Source: Candidatus Bathyarchaeota archaeon (GTDB lineage: Archaea; Thermoproteota; Bathyarchaeia; Bathyarchaeales; DTEX01). Taken from it: DNA of 34,759 nucleotides. Below are positions 1 through 7,877 of this stretch, piece by piece. Location of the stretch: NCBI GenBank assembly GCA_018396435.1, contig JAGTRG010000010.1, forward strand, positions 1 to 34,759. Direction: 5' to 3'. The translations under genes and the position numbers were made by a program. The notes beneath the pieces are model-generated. The model had not been told where the DNA came from. It was given only the letters and a program-made list of their open reading frames with translations, and searched no databases. Numbering within the stretch: the stretch's first letter is position 1; every line of letters begins with the position of its first letter.

Positions 1-18
1 ATGTAAGGAGGTTCTACC

Positions 19-1089
19 TTGCAAAGCAGTATGGAAGAAGATTTAACCCCTAGGGAAAGGTGGCTGGCTACTTTAAGGAGAAGAAGACCTGACAGAATTC
101 CAATGGATTACTGGGGTACAAGGGAGGTTACTGATGCACTTAAGAAGCATTTGGGATGTAAAAGCCTGAGAGAAATGTATGAGCGCTTGCATATAGACGC
201 TGTCATAACGGTTTGGCCCAAATATGTTGGGCCGCCGATACCTGAGGATTCAGACGTGTATGGTTGCCGCTATAGGGACATTAAATATAAGTCAGGTATC
301 TACAGGGAATGCGTCTACCATCCCTTAGCCAAATATAGAACTGTTGAAGAGATTAAGAAAAACTATAGTTGGCCAACCGTCGACCTATATGATTATTCAG
401 TTATCCCTGAGCAGATAGCTGGATGGGAGGACTATCCAGTTCAGGGCGGCGGGTCGGAGCCATTCTTAACCTATAAGAACCTACGTGGGCAGATGCAGGC
501 ATACATTGACCTAATAGTTAACCCGGAGATTGTGCATTACTGTCTTGACAAACTGTTTGATTTCTGCTATGAAAACACGAAGCTTATTTATGAACAGATC
601 CCGGGCAAAGTTCTGCTCTCGTATGTCGCTGAGGATTTCGGATCGCAGATGGGGCTATTATATTCGCCGAAGCAGATTAAGGAATTCTTTCTGCCGAGAA
701 TGAAGCGCATGATTGACTTAGCCCATCACCACTGTGTTTACGCATTTTTCCACAGCGATGGATCGATCAGAAAGATTATTCCAGACATGATTGAGGCCGG
801 CATAGACGTCCTAAATCCAATCCAATGGAGATGTATAGATATGGATCGGGAAGAGCTTAAAAGAGAGTTCGGCGGCAAAGTTGTATTTCACGGCGGAATG
901 GATAATCAGCAAACGCTGCCCTTCGGATCGGAGGAGGATGTTCGGCGAGAGGTTAGGGATAATATTCGCATACTTGGTAGGGGAGGCGGATACGTACTTG
1001 CGCCATGCCATAACATACAACCCATCACGCCTATACGGAACATACTAGCCATGTACGATGAAGGCTACAGGTACGGCCGAAACGTTTAA
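19..1089 (+). CDS. Uroporphyrinogen decarboxylase (MtaA/HemE-like) family protein
   Basis: This 356-residue protein has the UROD TIM-barrel fold signature seen in corrinoid methyltransferase partners rather than in true HemE. An HSDGS motif near residue 242 is followed by a GIDVLNPIQ strand and, near the end, by GGGYVLAPCHNIQP. In the family these strands carry the zinc/thiol-methyl site (His and Cys). The TTG start is chosen because a strong AAGGAGG sits about 7 nt upstream; the first ATG is 12 nt further in. No haem biosynthesis genes are nearby, so a methyl-transfer or demethylation role is more likely than haem synthesis, but the substrate cannot be read from sequence. Its 3' end abuts or overlaps the tungstate-type transporter gene, suggesting co-transcription. 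Confidence 0.85.
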   Translation: MQSSMEEDLTPRERWLATLRRRRPDRIPMDYWGTREVTDALKKHLGCKSLREMYERLHIDAVITVWPKYVGPPIPEDSDVYGCRYRDIKYKSGIYRECVYHPLAKYRTVEEIKKNYSWPTVDLYDYSVIPEQIAGWEDYPVQGGGSEPFLTYKNLRGQMQAYIDLIVNPEIVHYCLDKLFDFCYENTKLIYEQIPGKVLLSYVAEDFGSQMGLLYSPKQIKEFFLPRMKRMIDLAHHHCVYAFFHSDGSIRKIIPDMIEAGIDVLNPIQWRCIDMDREELKREFGGKVVFHGGMDNQQTLPFGSEEDVRREVRDNIRILGRGGGYVLAPCHNIQPITPIRNILAMYDEGYRYGRNV

Positions 1090-1129
1090 GATGCAAGAAA
1101 CGATGAGAGAAGCAAATGGGGATCTGGGA

Positions 1130-2779
1130 ATGGAAAATACATTAAAGGCTCTAATTGCCTCCTCCATCATCATTCTCTTAATTTTCGGGTTGGTGGTTTA
1201 TGCGCAGCTAACACTTACGCAGAAACCCATCGTCAAATTAGCTACAACAACAAGCGTGTACGATTCCGGATTGCTGGAAAGCATACTTCCAAAGTTTGAG
1301 TCGAAATACGGCGTTGAGATTTGGATATTAACAGCAGGTTCAGGTCAAGCCCTAGAGATAGCCAAAAGAGGAGACGCTGACATAGTTCTTGCGCATTCAA
1401 GGGACTTAGAAGTTGACTTTGTTAAGGGCGGTTACGGCATCCATCGCATCGGACTAATGTACAATAGCTTTCTAATAGTTGGACCGCGCGATGACCCCGT
1501 CGGAATAAATGGGTTGATAAATGCCACAGAAGCTTTCAAAAAAATCTCTGGGAAAGGAGCGTTGGAGAAAGGAAAAGGAATATTGTTCATTTCTCGGGCT
1601 GACTTCTCAGGTACGCATATGATGGAGCTAAGCATATGGAGCAGGGTCGGCAGAATCCCCTTCTCAAGCGGAGACGCATGGTACATCGAGGCTAATACAG
1701 GTATGGGCGCAGTTCTACGCATGGCAAACGAGAAGGGAGCATACACCTTAGTTGATAGGGGAACATGGCTTTCATTCAGAAATCAACTCACTGGGCTAAC
1801 CGTCCTAGTTGAAAAGGATCCGTCGCTGATAAATCCATACAGTTTAATACTTATCAATCCTGAAAGAAACCCCCATGTAAACTTTAAGGGAGCGTTGACG
1901 CTAGCCATCTTCCTTATCTCGGATGAGGGGCAGAAACTGATAGAGAGCTTCAAAAAGAACGGTGAGGAATTATTTAAGCCGCTGTCCCAAAATATTGATC
2001 TGGCAACGGAGATCGGCTTCCCGAATCAGGCGGAGGAGCTTCTGTGGTATAGATCTCAAGCAGAACATGTGGAAGTTAAGGATGGGGAGACCGCTCAGAG
2101 AACATTTCTAGGCGAAATCCTAAATATAACCCTCCTCTCCCTTACGGTATCACTCTCAGCTGTTTCAATAGGCGCATTAATAGGCGTACCATTAGGAGCA
2201 TTTCTAGGTCTAAGAAGATTTAGAGGAAAACATGCAATATTACGCTTCACGGAAGTAGCGCTGAAAAGCTTTGTTAACACGCTTATGGGTCTTCCTCCGG
2301 TTGTAGCAGGCTTACTAATTTACTTGCTGTTTAACAGATCTGGCCCGTTTGGCTTTCTAGGATTGCTTTATACGCCTATTGCCATGATGATAACTCAGCT
2401 CATACTAGTTGTGCCGGTGATCGTTGGCGTAACAATGTCCACAGTTGTAAGCATTGAGAAACCTATCAGGGAAAGAGCGCTATCGCTCGGCGCAACAGAT
2501 AGGCAGGCAACATGGATAATCCTCAGAGAAGCGCGCACCGGCATTTTAACAGCAATAATTGTGGCTCTCGGAGCCGCAATATCCGAGGTCGGCGGGATAA
2601 TGATAGCCGGCGGAAACATAAGGTGGGCGACAAGAACTCTGACAACAGCCATAATCACTGAGGTTGAGCTCGGCAACTTCACGATGGCAACAGTTCTGGG
2701 CGTAATTCTGCTGATCATCGCATTTATTATAAACCTTGCGCTTACAGTAATCCAAATTAGGGCGTCTAGGGGACAATAG
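1130..2779 (+). CDS. tupAB: Tungstate-type ABC importer: substrate-binding protein fused to permease
   Basis: One uninterrupted frame holds two proteins that are normally separate. Residues about 5-27 form a membrane anchor. Residues about 35-310 match a TupA-like binding protein (ATTTSVYDSGLL, GSGQALE, GDADIVLAHS, MYNSFLIVGP). From about residue 325 comes a TupB-like permease with roughly five hydrophobic segments and an EAA-type loop (RERALSLGATDRQ) that would contact the ATPase. The ORF track begins at 1058, inside the upstream gene. I prefer the ATG at 1130 because it directly precedes the anchor and has GGGGAT about 7 nt before it. Tungstate or molybdate is inferred from family resemblance and from the following ATPase with a TOBE-like tail. 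The binding domain would stay tethered outside the membrane. Confidence 0.85.
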   Translation: MENTLKALIASSIIILLIFGLVVYAQLTLTQKPIVKLATTTSVYDSGLLESILPKFESKYGVEIWILTAGSGQALEIAKRGDADIVLAHSRDLEVDFVKGGYGIHRIGLMYNSFLIVGPRDDPVGINGLINATEAFKKISGKGALEKGKGILFISRADFSGTHMMELSIWSRVGRIPFSSGDAWYIEANTGMGAVLRMANEKGAYTLVDRGTWLSFRNQLTGLTVLVEKDPSLINPYSLILINPERNPHVNFKGALTLAIFLISDEGQKLIESFKKNGEELFKPLSQNIDLATEIGFPNQAEELLWYRSQAEHVEVKDGETAQRTFLGEILNITLLSLTVSLSAVSIGALIGVPLGAFLGLRRFRGKHAILRFTEVALKSFVNTLMGLPPVVAGLLIYLLFNRSGPFGFLGLLYTPIAMMITQLILVVPVIVGVTMSTVVSIEKPIRERALSLGATDRQATWIILREARTGILTAIIVALGAAISEVGGIMIAGGNIRWATRTLTTAIITEVELGNFTMATVLGVILLIIAFIINLALTVIQIRASRGQ

Positions 2780-2787
2780 ATTCTAAA

Positions 2788-3861
2788 ATGTCGCTCCACG
2801 TTGAAGCTCGAGAAGTCTGCAAAGAATATTCTGGAAGAAGGGTTCTGGATAACGTCAGCTTTAGCGTAAAGTATGGTGAAATCTTCACGCTGGTTGGACC
2901 GAATGGGGCTGGAAAAACAACATTGCTTAGAATTTTAGACATGCTGGATGAGCCGACCAGCGGGGAAGTTTGGATTGAAGGATCCAAGATTGACTATTCT
3001 GGAAAAGATAGGCATTTAATACGTAGAAAAATAGGTTTTGTCCCGCAGAAACCTACGCTCTTTAACGCCAGCGTATTCGAGAATATAGCCTACAGCCTAA
3101 GGTTTAGGGGTCTAGATGAGAAAAGCATAAAGAGAAGTGTGAAAGAGGCTCTTGAAGCAGTCAAATTGAATGATTTTGAACGGAGGAACGCTTTAACCTT
3201 ATCCGGGGGTGAAGCTCAAAGAGTTTCCTTAGCTCAAACCTTAGTTGCGAATCCGCCGCTGCTGCTCCTAGATGAACCAACCTCAAACCTTGATCCAAAA
3301 AGCACATCAATAATAGAGGAAGCGTTGCTTCACGCTAACAGGGAGAATAAAACAACGATAATAATGACTAGCCATGATATTCTGCAAGTTGAGCACATGG
3401 CTGATCGCATAGCAATGATTAACGAAGGGCGGATAGAGAAGATAGGAACCTTCCATGAGATTTTTAGCAAGCCTTTAAAGGATTCAGCAAGGTTCATGAG
3501 GACCGAAAATGTGTTCTCAGGCTTCTCAACAGTAACAAGCGATGGAACCTCAATTGTTGATTTGGGCAATGGGCTGAAAATAGAGGCGACGTTCAGAAGA
3601 ACCGGCGAGGTCAGAGTCTATGTACCGCCTGAAAGCATAATTCTCCTAACCCAAAGTGTTCCATCCAGCGCAAGAAATATTTTCGAGGGCTCCATCACTC
3701 AGATAATGGACATGGGATCCCTAGTTAGGCTTAGGATTAAAACCAGAGGCGGAAAATCTCTCACAGTTCAAATAACTAAAAAATCATTCAATGAGATGGG
3801 TCTTAACATAGGCTCATGGGTCTTCGTGGCTTTCAAAGCATCTTCCGTGGAGTTAATTTAA
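2788..3861 (+). CDS. tupC: ABC transporter ATP-binding protein, tungstate/molybdate type
   Basis: This 357-residue ATPase shows Walker A GPNGAGKTT near residue 38, a Q-loop (VPQKP), the signature LSGGE, Walker B LLLLDEPTSNLD and the switch histidine in MTSHD. Residues about 270-357 form a separate beta-rich tail (GSITQIMDMGSLVRLRI and following) resembling the TOBE/Mop oxyanion domain of ModC and WtpC. It begins 8 nt after the fused binding-protein/permease gene, so the two should form a complete importer. The ribosome site is weak (AGGGG about 15 nt upstream), which suggests translational coupling. The assignment to tungstate over molybdate rests on the TupA-like partner. Confidence 0.85.
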   Translation: MSLHVEAREVCKEYSGRRVLDNVSFSVKYGEIFTLVGPNGAGKTTLLRILDMLDEPTSGEVWIEGSKIDYSGKDRHLIRRKIGFVPQKPTLFNASVFENIAYSLRFRGLDEKSIKRSVKEALEAVKLNDFERRNALTLSGGEAQRVSLAQTLVANPPLLLLDEPTSNLDPKSTSIIEEALLHANRENKTTIIMTSHDILQVEHMADRIAMINEGRIEKIGTFHEIFSKPLKDSARFMRTENVFSGFSTVTSDGTSIVDLGNGLKIEATFRRTGEVRVYVPPESIILLTQSVPSSARNIFEGSITQIMDMGSLVRLRIKTRGGKSLTVQITKKSFNEMGLNIGSWVFVAFKASSVELI

Positions 3862-3920
3862 AAATAGTGTGGGTTGGAAAGCGAATGCCCTCATGCTTCA
3901 GCCATAGGTAGTTAACGCTT

Positions 3921-3956
3921 ATTTTTCCCATAAATATTTATTTTTCCTCTCCTTCT
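3921..3956 (+). terminator. T-rich stretch after the tungstate operon
   Basis: Two T5 runs within an A/T-rich stretch follow tupC by about 60 nt and precede the DUF362 gene. Archaeal RNA polymerase terminates at such T tracts without a required hairpin. The call rests on position and composition only. Confidence 0.35.
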
Positions 3957-3974
3957 AAAAACAAGGTAGAGAAC

Positions 3975-5396
3975 TTGAAGAAAGTTAGAGAATTCCTGAA
4001 AAATCTAATGAAAAACCCGTATTTTTTAGGGTTTGTAAGCCTTCTATGGCTTCTTTTCAGATCTGGAACTAAACCATCACGCATCACCTATCCATGTCAA
4101 AGGGCCTCTGCGACCATAAGTTTCCACCTTCTAATATATCCGCTTCTCATGCCGGTATTTATCTTTCTTAAAAAGTTCCTGAAGATATCGTCTCGCGCTC
4201 AAAGGGTTTCCGGCAGAAGGGTTTTATCCGTTTTCCTAGTATCCTTATCACTAGTAGTTTCGGTCTTGGCGGTTTACGCTAACATAATTATCAATCCCGG
4301 GGCAGTGTTAAGTGAGCGGGCGGCATCAACCGGGAGGAAAACCACGGTTTCATTGGTACGTGTTAACGGCGGCTCACTTGAAGAATCGCTAAGGGAAGCC
4401 ATCAATCTTATAGGCGGAATTGACTATTACATACCGCCGCGGTCGAAGATTCTCATCAAACCAAACATTGTTAGAAATCAGAAGCCACCGGACACAACGG
4501 ATCCGGCCATAGTTGAAGCATTAATCAACATTATAAGACGGAAAAATCCATCTGTAATCTGGATAGCGGATGGAAGCGGCGAGGGTAACACTCTTGAAAA
4601 CTTTAAGTCTTTAGGCTATTTGCCGGTTGCTGAGAGAACCGGGGCCATACTTGTTGACCTAAATTACGGCGAAATGATCAACGTATCTGTTCCAGGAGGG
4701 GGAGTTATCTTCAACAGCTTCCTATTTAACCGCATAGTTATGGAGGCTGATGTCTTCATATCTTTAGCATGCATGAAAACTCACAGTCAAGCCGTTGTGA
4801 CATTAACGATGAAGAACCTCATAGGAATAGCCCCCGGCTCAATATATGGATATCCACCCAGCCCAACAAAATGGATTCTGCATGAAAAAGCGGAAGAGAA
4901 GGGTGATCAGTACATGGCGGGCGTAATAGTTGATCTATGCAGGGCTAGAAAAATCGACCTAGCAATAATCGATGGCAGAACCGCCATGGAAGGACAAGGA
5001 CCGCATGAAGGCGACCCTGTGAAACTCGACTTGTTAATAGTTGGCGCGGATCCGGTTGCAACTGACACCGTTGCATCCGCAATAATGGGCTTTGACCCGG
5101 AGAAGGTGCCAACCCTGCGTCTCGCCAACCAGCTAGGGCTTGGGACAAACAATTTACATGAAATTGAGATTAAAGGCGAGAGAATTGAGGAGTCTTGTTA
5201 CCCATTTAAACCAGCGGCAGGACATGGAAACTTCCAGCTATTTTCAACGATTGAACGTGAACTCTACAGGTGGAGAATAAACCTAGCCTACATCAGCGCA
5301 GCCCTTTGGATCATAACATTATTAACCGTGGGAAGCATAAAAACGAGAAGACAAAGAAGGCAGCAACACTACAGGCTAAACGCTATACTAAACTAA
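3975..5396 (+). CDS. DUF362 domain membrane protein
   Basis: The 473-residue chain begins with a membrane region: hydrophobic segments near residues 16-28, 50-65 and 80-105, with a conserved-looking SGTKPSRITYPCQR motif between the first two. A DUF362 domain follows at about 125-415 (IKPNIVR, ADGSGEG, LACMKTHSQAVVTLTMKNLIG, GADPVATDTVA). A last transmembrane helix near 440-460 ends in a basic tail. DUF362 proteins are of unknown biochemical role; no ferredoxin cysteines are visible here. The TTG start fits AAGGT 7 nt upstream. The topology suggests the DUF362 domain is held between anchors on one face of the membrane. It is not clearly part of the tungstate operon. Confidence 0.8.
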   Translation: MKKVREFLKNLMKNPYFLGFVSLLWLLFRSGTKPSRITYPCQRASATISFHLLIYPLLMPVFIFLKKFLKISSRAQRVSGRRVLSVFLVSLSLVVSVLAVYANIIINPGAVLSERAASTGRKTTVSLVRVNGGSLEESLREAINLIGGIDYYIPPRSKILIKPNIVRNQKPPDTTDPAIVEALINIIRRKNPSVIWIADGSGEGNTLENFKSLGYLPVAERTGAILVDLNYGEMINVSVPGGGVIFNSFLFNRIVMEADVFISLACMKTHSQAVVTLTMKNLIGIAPGSIYGYPPSPTKWILHEKAEEKGDQYMAGVIVDLCRARKIDLAIIDGRTAMEGQGPHEGDPVKLDLLIVGADPVATDTVASAIMGFDPEKVPTLRLANQLGLGTNNLHEIEIKGERIEESCYPFKPAAGHGNFQLFSTIERELYRWRINLAYISAALWIITLLTVGSIKTRRQRRQQHYRLNAILN

Positions 5397-5407
5397 AAAT
5401 ATAAGAG
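5396..5407 (+). promoter_or_regulatory. TATA-like box for tRNA-Val(CAC)
   Basis: An AAAATATAAGAG element lies about 30 nt before the first base of the tRNA and starts at the last base of the DUF362 stop codon, so the tRNA appears to have its own promoter. Confidence 0.45.
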
Positions 5408-5436
5408 AAACCAAACAAATATTCTACATGAAAAGC

Positions 5437-5570
5437 GGGCCGGTAGTCTAGCTGGTTAGGACGTCGCCCTCACAAATGGTGAAAAATCCGCCCTATGCAG
5501 AAACCAATTAAAAATGCCAAGCCATAGAGATCGGCGAAGATCGCCGGTTCGAATCCGGCCCGGCCCACCA
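5437..5570 (+). tRNA. tRNA-Val(CAC) with a 57-nt intron
   Basis: The cloverleaf folds cleanly. Acceptor GGGCCGG pairs with CCGGCCC; D stem GTCT pairs with GGAC; anticodon stem TCGCC pairs with GGCGA; T arm is GCCGG-TTCGAAT-CCGGC; discriminator A is followed by an encoded CCA. The anticodon loop reads CTCACA before the interruption, giving anticodon CAC (5471-5473). The anticodon stem closes only if about 57 nt (5475-5531) are removed at the canonical 37/38 position. The intron contains CTATG/CATAG arms that can form an internal hairpin. I could not settle the exact bulge-helix-bulge cut sites by eye, so the boundaries may shift by one or two bases. Confidence 0.93.
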
Positions 5571-5779
5571 CCTCTCGGGTTCTTTAAGCATAAGAGTTCA
5601 TTTAATTTTTTAGTGGGCACAGGTTAGTTGGGCTATCTGCTCGAGGATGTTGATGTTGGCGTTAGTTTAAGAATGTTACTAGAGGTCTCTAGGGTTACAT
5701 TCCTTCTCGACCCTTCTCTGCTTTCACCCTTTGATGCCTCAATCCGCTGAATGGAAGATTCATAATTTTCTTTAATATT

Positions 5780-6049
5780 TTAGACTTCAGCCCTTTTGTT
5801 TTCAAGCCATTCTTTAATGAACTTTAAGTTTGCCACGGTCTTAGGGATGAATCCGGAGTAGGGTAGGCTACTTCTATAGCCTTCTTCTACCCCACTTATG
5901 ATATCATTGAAGTTTTCTTTAGTTAAATTTTTTATTTGTTCTTTAAGTTTTTCAAAATTCTCTATGGCTTCTCCGACTTCACGTGAGAAATATTTGTATC
6001 GGCTTAGCTCCTCTATGCATTCATTAATTTTATCCTCAATTTCAGACAT
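5780..6049 (-). CDS. Small alpha-helical hypothetical protein
   Basis: I do not recognise this 89-residue protein. It is charged and almost entirely helical, with heptad-like spacing over the first 60 residues (IEDKINECIEELSRY, then ENFEKLKEQIKNL), so a coiled coil is likely. The ORF track extends to 6208, but the ATG at 6049 has GAGAGGTG about 8 nt upstream and a TATA-like TTTTTAATAAATAG about 45 nt upstream. The extra N-terminal residues look non-coding. It stands alone on the minus strand between a tRNA and a glycosidase gene. Confidence 0.6.
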   Translation of the reverse strand: MSEIEDKINECIEELSRYKYFSREVGEAIENFEKLKEQIKNLTKENFNDIISGVEEGYRSSLPYSGFIPKTVANLKFIKEWLENKRAEV

Positions 6050-6231
6050 AAATTTACACCTCTCAAGCAATAAGTGATATGAATGACTATTTATTAAAAA
6101 TTTGCGAGCTACTGATTGACTTCTAATTGTGTTTTGTTTTTCACCGTTTTTGGGCAAAATCTTTTTAATAAATAAGAATAATGATTCAGTTTGAACAGTG
6201 CGTAGCATAATATAATGTTTGGGGGCTCTTC

Positions 6232-7605
6232 ATGGTTAAAGTTAAGATAGGCGTAATAGGCGCTGGAAGCATCGCATGGTCTGCAACTTTAGTGCGCGAC
6301 CTCTCTTTAACAAAAGAGCTGTGGGGCAGCACCATCGCACTTATGGACATAAATGAGGAGCGCCTAGATTACATATACATGGCTGCGAAAAGATACGCTT
6401 CTGAGGTTAAGGCTGACTTAAAGTTCGAGAAGACCTTAGACTCACGTGAGGCTGTGAAAGACGCTGATTTCGTAATAAATACGGCTATGGCTGGTGGACA
6501 TCAATACTATGAGAAGATGAGAGCTATTTCTGAAAAACATGGATACTATAGGGGAATCAACAGCGTAGAATGGAACATGGTTTCAGATTATCATACTATT
6601 TGGGGTTATTACCAATTTAAACTGATGATGAAGATAGCGAGGGAGATAGAGGACTTAAGCCCAAACGCGTGGCTACTCCTACTCGCAAACCCAGTGTTCG
6701 AGGGCACAACCCTTCTCTCAAGGGAAACTAAAGTTAACGTGATAGGTCTATGCCATGGGCATCTGGGATACCAAGAAATAGCGGAAGCTTTAGGTTTAGA
6801 CGTGAAAAAAGTTGACTTCGAAGCGATAGGTTTCAATCACCTCATTTGGTTAACCAAATTCCTCTACGAAGATAAAGATGCCTATCCGCTTCTGGATGAG
6901 TGGATTGAGAAGGAGATTGAGAAGTACTGGAAAAGGTGGCGGAGAAGACAGAAGAATCCCTTTGACATACAAATGTCACCTGCGGCAATAGACATGTATA
7001 AGATGTACGGGCTATTTCCAGTAGGAGACTCAGTGAGAGAGGGCACATGGAAGTATCACTGGAACTTAAGGACAAAAAAGAACTGGTTTGGGCCGACCGG
7101 CGGACCGGACTCGGAAATCGGCTGGAAAATATACTTAGATAATCATGAGAAATGGCTTAACCGTGCCATTGAAGCCATACGCGACACTAAGAAACCATTA
7201 ACAAAGCTTCTACCTCCAAAAGTGAGCCAGGAATCCGTTGTGCCGATAATCAGCTCCATAGCGAATGATAAGAAGGGCACATATCAAGTGAATGTGCTAA
7301 ATAAGGGCGTGATCAGCGGCATCCCCAACGATGTAGCCGTTGAGATCCCAGCCGAAGTGAGTGGAAAAGGCGTTCACAGGATACCCGTGAAAGGTTTACC
7401 TAAGCGCATAATGAATTACTCTATTTATCCAAGAATGATGAGGATGGAGTGGGCGCTGGAGGCTTTCCTAGAGGGAGGCAGAGACCTACTCTTCGACTGG
7501 ATAATAATGGACACTAGGACAAAATCCACTAAACAAGTGGAAGAGACTATAAACGACCTACTATCGCTTCCGGAAAATGAAGAGATGGCTAAACACTTCA
7601 AATAA
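6232..7605 (+). CDS. Glycoside hydrolase family 4 (NAD-dependent alpha-glycosidase type)
   Basis: The 457-residue protein opens with a Rossmann motif (GVIGAGSIAW) for NAD, then carries family GH4 landmarks: LMDINEERL, NTAMAGGH, LANPVFEGT, and GLCHGH near residue 173, whose Cys and His bind the catalytic metal in alpha-galactosidase and alpha-glucosidase members. GFNHL follows near 200. GH4 enzymes cleave by an oxidation-elimination route needing NAD and usually Mn2+. The CHG form suggests an alpha-glycoside or galacturonide rather than a 6-phospho-beta-glucoside; the exact sugar is not determined. The start has GGGGG about 8 nt upstream. The later UROD, isomerase and dehydrogenase genes form a loose carbohydrate neighbourhood. 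Confidence 0.88.
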   Translation: MVKVKIGVIGAGSIAWSATLVRDLSLTKELWGSTIALMDINEERLDYIYMAAKRYASEVKADLKFEKTLDSREAVKDADFVINTAMAGGHQYYEKMRAISEKHGYYRGINSVEWNMVSDYHTIWGYYQFKLMMKIAREIEDLSPNAWLLLLANPVFEGTTLLSRETKVNVIGLCHGHLGYQEIAEALGLDVKKVDFEAIGFNHLIWLTKFLYEDKDAYPLLDEWIEKEIEKYWKRWRRRQKNPFDIQMSPAAIDMYKMYGLFPVGDSVREGTWKYHWNLRTKKNWFGPTGGPDSEIGWKIYLDNHEKWLNRAIEAIRDTKKPLTKLLPPKVSQESVVPIISSIANDKKGTYQVNVLNKGVISGIPNDVAVEIPAEVSGKGVHRIPVKGLPKRIMNYSIYPRMMRMEWALEAFLEGGRDLLFDWIIMDTRTKSTKQVEETINDLLSLPENEEMAKHFK

Positions 7606-7609
7606 CCAA

Positions 7610-7630
7610 TTTTTCATTTTCTAATTTTTT
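7610..7630 (+). terminator. T tracts after the GH4 gene
   Basis: Three runs of four to six T residues begin a few bases past the GH4 stop codon, which fits archaeal intrinsic termination. The remaining bases up to 7877 show an A-rich leader for the next gene and no feature I can support. Confidence 0.45.
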
Positions 7631-7877
7631 ATCGCTTGAATCCGCCTCAAATTTTACAGCATCTCATGAATTGCGCATAAAGATTGAAGGATGCTGTTCT
7701 CCACCGAGCAACCATTAAGAACGCAACATACCTATCAATTCAATGATCCTAGACGAACAAGCACACCGGTCCAACAAGCCTCTCATCAACAGAGCTCCAA
7801 TGCAAAAAGTGAAAACAACAAATAAAAATTTAGATTAAACCATAAAATTAACGGATTCAAAATCAGGAGTGAGATAG

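Noticed and set aside
2395-2799. 134-aa minus-strand ORF opposite the permease
   Set aside because: It is an antisense shadow of a transmembrane region with no ribosome site.
5679-5692. Dyad CTAGAG-GT-CTCTAG
   Set aside because: A perfect but isolated palindrome, not near a start codon or TATA box; it may be chance.
7606-7877. Possible minus-strand gene debris after GH4
   Set aside because: Short suggestive peptides occur in two frames, but stops are frequent and no family is recognisable.
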